Assembly: GCF_001283065.1 (NCBI RefSeq)
Contig: NZ_CDMK01000002.1
Location: 358,118-422,117 of the forward strand
Reading direction: 5' to 3'
Length of the DNA: 64,000 nucleotides
Origin: Helicobacter heilmannii
Lineage (GTDB): Bacteria; Campylobacterota; Campylobacteria; Campylobacterales; Helicobacteraceae
A program made the translations under genes and the position numbers. Below, piece after piece: positions 18,041 to 25,902 of this stretch. The notes beneath the pieces were generated by a model, which saw only the letters and a program-made list of their open reading frames with translations, was not told the origin of the DNA and ran no database searches. The first letter of the stretch is position 1, and each line of letters starts with the position of its first letter.

Positions 18041-20815
18041 CTATGATAAATCCTCAAGCAATTCTGCCTCTGCCTGCTTGGCATAGAGACTATGAAAGAT
18101 TGCAGGGGGGATTTTGGGACGCGCGGACACCACAATAACGGCCATAGGTTTTAAAATGGCATTAATATGGGGCAGGGTTAGGTTGGCTCTGGGACTGATT
18201 TTTTTAAAGAAAGTTTCCTCTCCATGTTCTGCAATCGTGGCATCGATCATGGCACTGAAAGCCTCCAGTTCTTGTTTGTCCATTTTAAAGAGGAGGGCTA
18301 AATATCGGATGTGCCCAAAGAAAAGAGTATAGATGCGCGCCCTATCTTCTTGGATTGTGCTGGTGAGCTTTGCGCCCAAAGCTAAACCAGCTATCCCTCC
18401 AGCAATGCCCCCCACAATGGTGCCAAATACGGGGATGATGCTCCCTGAAGTGGCTCCAGTGGCAAACCCAGTAAGAGCAGCTCCAGCCACCGCCCCCGCG
18501 GTTGCACCCACCGCCTGCACGCCCCCCACCACGATATTTTTAAAACATTGCATGCCTGAAATCTTACCCCTTGCAAGCTGGATTGCTTCTATTGCGCTGT
18601 TAAAAATGATAGTTACGCCAGTTGTTACAACACTAGATCTTAAAACTGTGTTGGCGGCCGCATTCGTACTTATGTCTTTACTAGCGCCGCCCATTTGGGC
18701 CAAGCTACGCCCTATGCAATTGTCCTTAAAATCAAAGTTGATGGCACTTTTTAAGAACTTATCTAAAGCTCCAATCCTTTGGGCTTGCATTGCCATGATA
18801 GAGATAGTAAAGGATTTGCTAGCGTTAAGTATGCTAGCAAACAACGCACTTTTAAGAGCGTCTCTAACATTTTCTCCCCTTAAAAGTAAAAGAGCCGTAC
18901 TGCACACAAAGGACACCCCTAAAGTTGTGCAAGCTCCAATCCCTGCGCGTTCGCTATCAAACTCTAAACTCTCTTTAGTGAAAAATCTCATGTTGGCTTT
19001 AGCCTCCTGCATGGAAACACCGGGCAACAAGTTTTCTTTAAATTCCTCTCTTGTGATGCCTAATTTTTCCAGTTCTGCATCAAAATCTCCCTCATCAATG
19101 AGATTTATTGCCTCATCGTATTGATCTTTAGGGATTTCTAAGGCCATGGGTTGGTTCTCTTTGTTAAGATACACGATTTCATGACCCTGACTATCTTTAC
19201 TGTGGAAATAGGCATCAAGGCTCTTCTTTGCGCTCTCATAGTATTTGCTCTGTATCTCTATCCCATCCACAAGGCGATCGGCTCCCCCTTTGGCGTTGCC
19301 GCCCCCCACAATTTGCGCATCCTTGCCCGCCTTGAGATCGATACGGTTATTAAGGATTTCTGCCATCCAGCCATGCCCTGTCTTGGGATTTGATAGGGGT
19401 TTGTAAAGTTCTGCCCAGTTTTGTGCTACTTTTATGGTGTTGGTCACTGAAGCCAACATTTCTAGCTGTGCATGCACTTGTGCTATGTGTTCCTCTGTTT
19501 TGCTCTCTAGGCGCGCATAATAATCTTCTAGGCTTTGCTCTTCTGGCATGTAGGGGCTTAAGGATTCACTAATGCCCTCGCATAAACTTTCTGTCAAGCG
19601 GCACTCTTGCGAACAGAAAAATTCGCCCAGATAGGGGTCTTTTTTAGGCACTAATTTTCCGCACGAAGCGCATAAGTCATAAGCCTTTAAAGAACTAAAG
19701 GGCATATAATAATACTGCCCTTCGAGCACATATTGCCCAAAGCTAAGGTTAGGTGCTTGCGCCATGAGCGCGTCCATAAATTGCGTGGGGGCTTGTTTGT
19801 AATATTCTAAAATGCGATGCAGTGCATCTAAGCCTGATCCCTGCTCAATTTGTGCCAGATAAGGGTCTTGTTCTAGCGCATCTAGGGCTTTTGCTAGACA
19901 ATTTGTGTTGTTGAGGCGCGTTAAGATTTCCTGAGCACTGGATTTATTCTCCCAAGAGATGGCAATTTCTGTGGCGTGTGCGAGCAGTCCTAGAGTGTTG
20001 CGGTAAATGTAGATGGTGTCATTGCCCTCTTTATAAGGAACCTCTAGGGCCATGATTTTTTCATGGGCAAAAGCATAGACCAAGAGGTCTGAAGTAAGCA
20101 TGTCTGCCAAGTCCGCATATTTTTCATTTTTGGGTTCAAGGTAGAGATCATGGACTCTCAAGCAGAGGGTTTTAGCCTCCTTTAAGTCTTGGATGTTTTG
20201 GAAAAAGGGTTTGAGCTTTACTTTAAATTTAAGGGCACGCCCAAAGCCATAGAACAAATATAAAAAGAGCCATAAATAAATCCACACCACGCCCCAACTG
20301 ATGTGGTACAAGAAATGTGGCCATCCAAAATAAATGCCTGCAACAAGCACGCCTAAACACCCTGCTAAATACAAGACATCTATCTTGCGTACTTTGTTCC
20401 AAAAGGATAAGAAAATTGCCCACATAAACATAGCAATGAGCACCACCCCTTGAACGCCCAAAAGAAGCTGGATGATTTTCTTAAAAAGTGCCCACTCTTT
20501 AGGTGCCTGTTCCCATAAATAATGGGCACAGAGGGTGATCAACAAGAGCTGCACCACAATAAAACAAGCCACCCCTCTTGCGTCATTTTGGATGATCTTA
20601 GAGTAGCTACTGCTGTCTTTAAAAACTTTCCCCCTAATGCGCTCAGCCACACGGGGCAAGAGCAAGCTAAAAGACCTAAAGAGTGCCCAAGCCACCAAAC
20701 ACATCAACAGGATCTGTGTCCAGCTCAAAGTGCCGTGTTGCACGGTTTTGCTCAATGCTTCAAGAAGCATTAACGCGCTAAAAGCAAATAACTCTAATTC
20801 AATGACAAAACGCAA
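18041..20815 (-). CDS. large multi-domain membrane protein with Zn-finger and nuclease-like motif
   Basis: I do not recognise a characterised family. The 924 residues show about six N-terminal membrane helices (residues 5-190), a soluble region, a zinc-finger-like motif (CASC at 382-385 and CSQEC at 401-405), a segment with E486 in HGWMAEILNN, D513 in GGADRLVDG and Q522-S-K524 in IEIQSKYY, which together resemble a PD-(D/E)xK-type nuclease core, then hydrophobic segments and a Gly/Ala-rich zipper around residues 755-830. The start is weak: a TTG with no convincing ribosome-binding site. A C8 tract 33 bp upstream would, if one base shorter, join this frame to the preceding small membrane ORF, so the true N-terminus may be encoded there. 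The role is unknown; toxin/effector or DNA-defence protein are guesses. Confidence 0.6.
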   Translation of the reverse strand: MRFVIELELFAFSALMLLEALSKTVQHGTLSWTQILLMCLVAWALFRSFSLLLPRVAERIRGKVFKDSSSYSKIIQNDARGVACFIVVQLLLITLCAHYLWEQAPKEWALFKKIIQLLLGVQGVVLIAMFMWAIFLSFWNKVRKIDVLYLAGCLGVLVAGIYFGWPHFLYHISWGVVWIYLWLFLYLFYGFGRALKFKVKLKPFFQNIQDLKEAKTLCLRVHDLYLEPKNEKYADLADMLTSDLLVYAFAHEKIMALEVPYKEGNDTIYIYRNTLGLLAHATEIAISWENKSSAQEILTRLNNTNCLAKALDALEQDPYLAQIEQGSGLDALHRILEYYKQAPTQFMDALMAQAPNLSFGQYVLEGQYYYMPFSSLKAYDLCASCGKLVPKKDPYLGEFFCSQECRLTESLCEGISESLSPYMPEEQSLEDYYARLESKTEEHIAQVHAQLEMLASVTNTIKVAQNWAELYKPLSNPKTGHGWMAEILNNRIDLKAGKDAQIVGGGNAKGGADRLVDGIEIQSKYYESAKKSLDAYFHSKDSQGHEIVYLNKENQPMALEIPKDQYDEAINLIDEGDFDAELEKLGITREEFKENLLPGVSMQEAKANMRFFTKESLEFDSERAGIGACTTLGVSFVCSTALLLLRGENVRDALKSALFASILNASKSFTISIMAMQAQRIGALDKFLKSAINFDFKDNCIGRSLAQMGGASKDISTNAAANTVLRSSVVTTGVTIIFNSAIEAIQLARGKISGMQCFKNIVVGGVQAVGATAGAVAGAALTGFATGATSGSIIPVFGTIVGGIAGGIAGLALGAKLTSTIQEDRARIYTLFFGHIRYLALLFKMDKQELEAFSAMIDATIAEHGEETFFKKISPRANLTLPHINAILKPMAVIVVSARPKIPPAIFHSLYAKQAEAELLEDLS

Positions 20816-20840
20816 TGCCCTGCCAAAAAAGGCTAGGGCT

Positions 20841-20984
20841 TTAGATTGGGGGGGGAGGGGTTAGAAAGAGCCCATAGAGGTAGTAAAAAAAGACACTCAC
20901 TCCTAAACAGAGCAACCCTAGCTTGCCAATATCCAAGGCATAGTTCAAAATCATAGAGACTCCTAGTACGACATACCCCGCCAT
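20841..20984 (-). CDS. small membrane ORF, probable phase-variable N-terminus of the following gene
   Basis: A 47-residue frame starts MAGYVVLGVSMILNYALD and is almost wholly hydrophobic (one or two membrane helices), ending LFLTPPPPI. The frame stays open up to 21026. The four prolines are encoded by a C8 tract (20848-20855). Removing one C (or adding two) would continue the frame through QSKALAFFGRAL into the 924-residue protein with no stop codon. It is therefore more likely to be the detached N-terminus of that protein than an independent gene. No strong ribosome-binding site is visible before the ATG. Confidence 0.45.
   Translation of the reverse strand: MAGYVVLGVSMILNYALDIGKLGLLCLGVSVFFYYLYGLFLTPPPPI
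20848..20855. repeat. C8/G8 homopolymer tract at the junction of two frames
   Basis: Eight identical bases (G on the plus strand) lie at the end of the small membrane ORF and upstream of the 924-residue ORF. With seven or ten bases the two frames are continuous; with eight the upstream frame ends at a TAA five bases further on. Such tracts mutate by slipped-strand mispairing in Helicobacter. Confidence 0.75.
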
Positions 20985-21081
20985 TGTCTCAAAAATCTTA
21001 AAACCCTCCTGCAACCAACAGAGCAAAATTTTGCCTGTCTGCAGATTGTGTTACTAAATGTGATAAGTTTAAGGGCAATCT

Positions 21082-23586
21082 CTAAAATGTATAACTCAAA
21101 TACGCGGTAACCGAGCGACCGGGGGCACTCTGCAAGCCAGCGGGGCTAGAGCCGATGCCGGTAAAATAGTATTTCATGTTGAAAATATTATTCACTTGCA
21201 AACTGCCCACAATTTTATGCCGTCCACTCTCCCAAAAGACTTGGCTCACTTGGATATTCCACACCCAATACCAGGGCAACATCCCCTCGTGTTGGGTCAT
21301 ACACCACGCCGCACATTGGTAGCCGCTATTTAACACGCTCTCAAAGTTAGCACCTGCACTATAGTGTTGTGTCCCATAGTAGCCCCCCGCTGCGCTGTTG
21401 CTGATCCCGCTGTAAGCCCGACTGTAAAAGTAGCTAGACAAACCAAAGGTGGTTTTTTTATAGGTGTAGCGCGCGTCTAAGATGAATTGGTAGGGGCTCA
21501 CAAAGGGGAAGTGCTTGTTATAGCTCGTCCCCTTCAACACATCCCCGTTTAAGTCTGTCAAGGGTCCGTGGCTGGTAACCCTTGTGTCAATGTAGTTAAA
21601 GGCGGCGTGGAGCTGTAAACCCTGAATGGGTCTATAGTATGCCTCTAACTCTACACCCTGAGAATAGCCATTGACGGGGCGCACATTGCCCTTCATAGGT
21701 CCGCTGGTGTAGATAGAATATTGCCCGGTCGCAAAATCCCGCGCCCAAATGCGGAAAAAGTCGGCATTGAAGCTAACCTTACTCTTATAGGTGTAGCGCG
21801 CCCCAACTTCTACGGTGTCAAAATGTTGGGTGAAGTATTCCGCCCCACCATAGCTCAAAACATCCAATTGTGGTGGGACATAGGAGCGTTGGTAGTTAAA
21901 GTAGGTGAGCAGCGTGTGATCACCTTGTATGGGGATAAAGCCTATGTTAGTCGAGGGCATCCAGTTGTTCATGTTTTTGATTTTTTCTAGGTCTTTTTTG
22001 GGGATGGAGTACCAGTCAGAGGCATTTTCGTTGTTATACTGCACTAAAGCGTAGCGCAGTCCGGGCACCACAAAAAAGCGCCCATTCCAAGTCTCAATGC
22101 GATCGCTCAAATACACGGCGGTGTAGTCGTTGCGCCAGTCGTTCCAGTTCTTATATAGGCCATGTTTGATGTGGGGTTTCCAGCCGCTCATATCATTAGC
22201 CCCCGCACACAAAAAGCCCGCCCCCTCGCCGCTCGTTTTGGTGGCACACTCGTTGGTGTTCATGTATTGCCGTTGCAAAAAGGTGGTGGTCATGTAGCGT
22301 AAGCCCATGATAAAAGTTTGTTTCACCTTGCCACTATTCACCACGAGATTCACCTTAGGCTCAAAGGCGTTGTTGATGGAGCGCACGGGGTTTTCTACCT
22401 CCGCCCAACCATTGTAGTTCGTGGCATAGTAGGGCACGGCCAAATTGTAGCCACTAAGCCCCTGCGCCGCACAGCTTGCAGCACTAAAGCAAGTCACCAT
22501 GTTCGCGCTGTTGTAGCTAGAGCTCACTTGAAAGTCGCGCGTCATGAATTGCCCATAGTAGGTGAAGCTAAAAGTCCCCCCGATTTTTTCTAAGTCGCCA
22601 AAGCGGTTTTCATACACGATGCCAAAGCGCTGGGATCGCCCGCCTTTGGAGTTCAAAGGACGCATGTTGGCAAAGCGGTTTTCTTGGTACTGCTCTGCGC
22701 TTAGGCTCCCGGGCTGGGCGATGTTGAATTTATAGTATTGGTAGTAGGCCTTGATGCCGTTTTTTTCGTTGATGTCGTAGACTCCATCGAGCCAGTAGTT
22801 TTGGATATTGGTCGGGCTGTTGTCCCTAAAGCCCTGCCCATCGACCCAGTTAGCCTGCGCCTGCACGCCAACATGTTTGTTGATCATCCCTCCACTGCGC
22901 ACATAGGTGTTGTAAAGGATGTCATTGCCCAAAGATTTTAAGAAAGAGGGATTACCGGTTTTGCCAGGAGGCGCAGCAAATCCTGCATTGCGCGCCTTAG
23001 CCCAAAAGGTGGTTCTCTCCGCCACTTGGTTTTCCCAATGTTTGGGGATGGGCTTGGTGATGATATTGACGATCCCGCCATAGGTGTTAGGTCCGTATTG
23101 CACGCTCCCCCCACCTTTAATCACATCGATGCGATCGATTGCTTGGAAAGTTACGGGGAAGATGTCCAGCTCAATGTGCGAGTAAGGTGCCATATAAACG
23201 GGGATGCCATTGACCAGCATCAAGGTGGCATCGCCGTGTCCTGAGCCCCCCGCCCCAAAGCCACGGATTTGGATACTGGGCATCGCCCCTACGCCAGTAG
23301 TGTTTCTCACCTGCAAGCCCGGAACATTTTGCAACGCCTCTTCGATGCTTTGGTTGGCCTGTTGGCTGAGGGCTTTATGCGAGATCACTGTGCGGCTACC
23401 CGTGTATTTTTTCACCTCTTCATCTTGCCAGCTTTTAGGCGCGGTGATTCCGCTATAGCCCAAATTGACATGTCCGGAGTAGTCGGTTTTATCTCTTTGT
23501 CCGGCGGTAGACACCTTGCCCAAAGTGTAGGTTTTATCCTTAGCCACAAGAGATGCCTGCCAAGCCAAACTTGCCGTCAAGGCCAC
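21082..23586 (-). CDS. FecA-type TonB-dependent outer-membrane receptor, signal-peptide frame disrupted
   Basis: This predicted TonB-dependent receptor resembles the FecA proteins of H. pylori that take up ferric (or nickel) chelates. It has a plug domain (QSIEEALQNVPGLQVRNT, IRGFGAGGSGHGDATLMLV, DRIDVIKGGGSVQYGPNTYGG) and a 22-strand-type barrel that ends in Phe. The open frame starts only at GTG 23586 with MALTASLAWQASLVA, which lacks the basic n-region of a signal peptide. Just upstream, AAGGAG and a TTG at 23603 begin MRKKLLW, but this reads into a TGA after eight codons. One inserted base around 23585 would join them into a perfect signal peptide. Either the gene is currently off or it has a sequencing error. 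Confidence 0.85.
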   Translation of the reverse strand: MALTASLAWQASLVAKDKTYTLGKVSTAGQRDKTDYSGHVNLGYSGITAPKSWQDEEVKKYTGSRTVISHKALSQQANQSIEEALQNVPGLQVRNTTGVGAMPSIQIRGFGAGGSGHGDATLMLVNGIPVYMAPYSHIELDIFPVTFQAIDRIDVIKGGGSVQYGPNTYGGIVNIITKPIPKHWENQVAERTTFWAKARNAGFAAPPGKTGNPSFLKSLGNDILYNTYVRSGGMINKHVGVQAQANWVDGQGFRDNSPTNIQNYWLDGVYDINEKNGIKAYYQYYKFNIAQPGSLSAEQYQENRFANMRPLNSKGGRSQRFGIVYENRFGDLEKIGGTFSFTYYGQFMTRDFQVSSSYNSANMVTCFSAASCAAQGLSGYNLAVPYYATNYNGWAEVENPVRSINNAFEPKVNLVVNSGKVKQTFIMGLRYMTTTFLQRQYMNTNECATKTSGEGAGFLCAGANDMSGWKPHIKHGLYKNWNDWRNDYTAVYLSDRIETWNGRFFVVPGLRYALVQYNNENASDWYSIPKKDLEKIKNMNNWMPSTNIGFIPIQGDHTLLTYFNYQRSYVPPQLDVLSYGGAEYFTQHFDTVEVGARYTYKSKVSFNADFFRIWARDFATGQYSIYTSGPMKGNVRPVNGYSQGVELEAYYRPIQGLQLHAAFNYIDTRVTSHGPLTDLNGDVLKGTSYNKHFPFVSPYQFILDARYTYKKTTFGLSSYFYSRAYSGISNSAAGGYYGTQHYSAGANFESVLNSGYQCAAWCMTQHEGMLPWYWVWNIQVSQVFWESGRHKIVGSLQVNNIFNMKYYFTGIGSSPAGLQSAPGRSVTAYLSYTF

Positions 23587-23712
23587 AACAATTTCTTACG
23601 CAATGAAAACTCCTTGCTCTAAACTTTAAAAACCGATGAGTGGATAGAATCTAAAAAACTTTACTAGCATAGATGCTTGTATTTTGGTAATAAAAATTAA
23701 AATTTTTTAATA

Positions 23713-23725
23713 AATACAGTGTATT
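23713..23725. promoter_or_regulatory. 13-bp palindrome in the receptor promoter region
   Basis: The perfect palindrome AATACA-G-TGTATT lies in the 170-bp AT-rich gap between the secreted Arg/Ser-rich gene and the FecA-type receptor gene, about 110 bp upstream of the receptor start. Receptor genes of this kind are normally metal-regulated (Fur or NikR), and this could be an operator. It does not exactly match either consensus as I remember it. Confidence 0.35.
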
Positions 23726-23775
23726 GTATTCTAATAAACTTAAGATTTTCTAAAAAATTCAGCCCAATTAACTTT

Positions 23776-25899
23776 TTATTTATCTTCTTCTTCTAGTAAA
23801 TAGTCCCCGCTCTTGACGCAAAGGATTCGGGTGTTGTGGATGCTCGGGCGTACCCTTTTGTCTTTAATCAATTCCTCTATTTGGTACTCTTGACAAGTGC
23901 CCTGTTTGGGGCGGACATATCGATCCCGCCACTCTAAATATTCCTTAGAGTGCACCACTTGGCTGTCTAAATATTCTTTTTCATACACCTCCACAAATTC
24001 TAAAAACTTGGGGCTTAAATGCAGATCATTTTTCTGTATGTCGCTCTTTCTTTCGGCTTTCACCTCCTCAGAGGTGGTGCTGTATTCGGTGGGGATGTCT
24101 TGCCCCACTTGGGGAGGGCGTTGGTAGGTTCTAATGGTTCTTGTGGTGGTGGTGGAGTAGGTGCTGGTCCATTTTGTGGTGGTGTTTGGCTCAAGATGCA
24201 AGCACTGGCGGGTTTTTGCCCTGTAGCACAGCTTTTGGCTGTAATTGGCCTTGCTCAAGATAAAGGTATGCGTGGTTGTGGTGGGGCCTAGCACCTCCAC
24301 CCTAGGGGGCAACTCTGTATAGGGCAGGGTGATCCCCGCCCCCTTGCCACTGCTCTTATCGGCGTTAAAATCACAAGGCCCTAGTCTTAAAAGTTGCCCG
24401 CTGGCTTTATCCAACACATGCATCACGCTCGGCCGTTTGGCCTGCAATTTTTCATCATCATAGCTCCACACTCCGCAAGCCTCCTCTTGCACCCCACCCA
24501 TGCCTAAATTTGCCGGCACTTCTAGCCTGGCTTGGGGTTTTAATTCTAGATTTTTCCCCTCAATTGCACCTTCTTTGGTAGCTTCTTTGGTAGCTTCTTT
24601 GTCTGTGGGGGGTTCTTGGCTTGGCTTAGTTGGTTGCTCCTTCTTACCTTCTGTGGATTCTAGTACCGCCTTCTTTTCTGTGGGTTCTGTGGGTTTATCT
24701 TGACTCTCTGTGGGTTTGGTGGTTTCTTTGGAAATTTCCATAAGAGTGCTTGTCGGGGTTTGGGAGGTTGGAGTAGGTTGCAAGGCTTTAGGCGTGGTGG
24801 AGGTGCTTGGGGTTTGGCTTGTGGGGCTTGGCATGGGGGAGGTGCTGGTTTGTGGATAGTTTAGAGGCAGGGGCATGTAACTTGGACTATAGGTGGGGCT
24901 TGGATTGTAAGTGGGTGCACTTGTACTTGAAGGATAGTGTTGGCTTGGGGGATTATAGCTTGGACCATAGGGGTTATCATGTTGGGGCTGTGTGCTTTGG
25001 GCTTGGTTGTAAGGTTGGTTAAAGTTTTGGTTTTGGCTATACTCTTGTGTGCTGGCTGTGCGCCTTGTGCTGTGTGTGCGCCTTGTGCTGCGGCTTCTAC
25101 TCCTTGTACTGGAGCTTGCGGTACGTCTGGAACTTGTAGAGCTTCTTATGTTGCGCTCCCTTGTGGTGGTGGGGTTAGCAGCGTTAGGGTTAGCAGTGCT
25201 GCGTGTACTGCGTGTACTTGTACCTCTAGTCCTTGAGCTTGTACTTCTTGTGCTCCTTAGTGAGCTTGCAGCACTTCTAGAACGGCTTCTTGCTCTCGTG
25301 CTTCTTGTACGCCTTGAACTTGTACTGCGGGTGCGGGTGCTGTAGGTTTTGGGCGTGGTGGCATAGCTTCTTGGGTTGGTTTTGCTTTCTCTATCTTGGA
25401 GGGTTTGTTCTCTCTCTTCTCTTGCTTGTAAAGACATGCTTTGAGGGGCAATGGGGTTTAAAAAAGCACTCTTTTCTTGGGGTGAAAAACGGATATAGTC
25501 TTGGTACTCTATCCCCAATATTTGCGCCATTTTGGCGGGGCTAGGATCTTTAAAATAAATGCGGGTGTGTTTGTGGATTTTATCGGGCAAAATCGCCCCT
25601 AAATCCTGGGTGGCTTTTAGATCCTTTAGGGGGGTGGTGGATTTGGCTTTGGTTTGCGTACTCTTTTTGGATTTTTTTAGAGGCAACTTTTTAAGCCATA
25701 GGGCCTGCAAAGTGATCTGATTGCCCTTAAGTTGGTAAGTCCCCTCTATGATGAGTTGCTTTTGAGCGGTGTTTTTATAAACAACAGCCCCGCTAAAGTC
25801 CCCGCCCTTTTGTTTTAAGGGCAAATCTTCTAGGGTTTGGATGGTGAGGGCTTGTAGACACAGCGCACACAGAAACCATAAAAACCAAAACATACACAC
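23776..25899 (-). CDS. secreted low-complexity protein with Arg/Ser/Thr-rich domain
   Basis: I do not recognise this protein. The 707 residues begin with a signal peptide (MCMFWFLWFLCALCLQALT). Residues 20-145 form an ordered N-terminal domain. Residues about 177-283 are an extreme Arg/Ser/Thr repeat (units such as STRST and RSRS). Residues 290-440 are Pro/Thr/Ser/Gln-rich and then Lys/Glu/Thr-rich (KEATKEATKEG). Residues 465-707 form a cysteine-containing ordered domain (EEACGVWSYDD, LRLGPCDF, KLCYRAKTRQCLHLEP, QGTCQEYQIEELI). The architecture suggests a surface or periplasmic protein with a long flexible, highly basic linker that could bind polyanions or cell wall; this is inference. It lies between ppc and the receptor gene, same strand, four bases after ppc in reading order. 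Confidence 0.7.
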   Translation of the reverse strand: MCMFWFLWFLCALCLQALTIQTLEDLPLKQKGGDFSGAVVYKNTAQKQLIIEGTYQLKGNQITLQALWLKKLPLKKSKKSTQTKAKSTTPLKDLKATQDLGAILPDKIHKHTRIYFKDPSPAKMAQILGIEYQDYIRFSPQEKSAFLNPIAPQSMSLQAREEREQTLQDRESKTNPRSYATTPKTYSTRTRSTSSRRTRSTRARSRSRSAASSLRSTRSTSSRTRGTSTRSTRSTANPNAANPTTTRERNIRSSTSSRRTASSSTRSRSRSTRRTHSTRRTASTQEYSQNQNFNQPYNQAQSTQPQHDNPYGPSYNPPSQHYPSSTSAPTYNPSPTYSPSYMPLPLNYPQTSTSPMPSPTSQTPSTSTTPKALQPTPTSQTPTSTLMEISKETTKPTESQDKPTEPTEKKAVLESTEGKKEQPTKPSQEPPTDKEATKEATKEGAIEGKNLELKPQARLEVPANLGMGGVQEEACGVWSYDDEKLQAKRPSVMHVLDKASGQLLRLGPCDFNADKSSGKGAGITLPYTELPPRVEVLGPTTTTHTFILSKANYSQKLCYRAKTRQCLHLEPNTTTKWTSTYSTTTTRTIRTYQRPPQVGQDIPTEYSTTSEEVKAERKSDIQKNDLHLSPKFLEFVEVYEKEYLDSQVVHSKEYLEWRDRYVRPKQGTCQEYQIEELIKDKRVRPSIHNTRILCVKSGDYLLEEEDK

Positions 25900-25902
25900 C
25901 CC

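Noticed and set aside
18333..19124. Long plus-strand ORF (263 codons) opposite the 924-residue gene
   Set aside because: It is a hydrophobic mirror of the Gly/Ala-rich minus-strand gene, with no start signal or recognisable motif.
25049..25345. Leu/Val-rich plus-strand ORFs opposite the Arg/Ser/Thr repeats
   Set aside because: They are reverse-complement products of the repeat codons, not independent genes.
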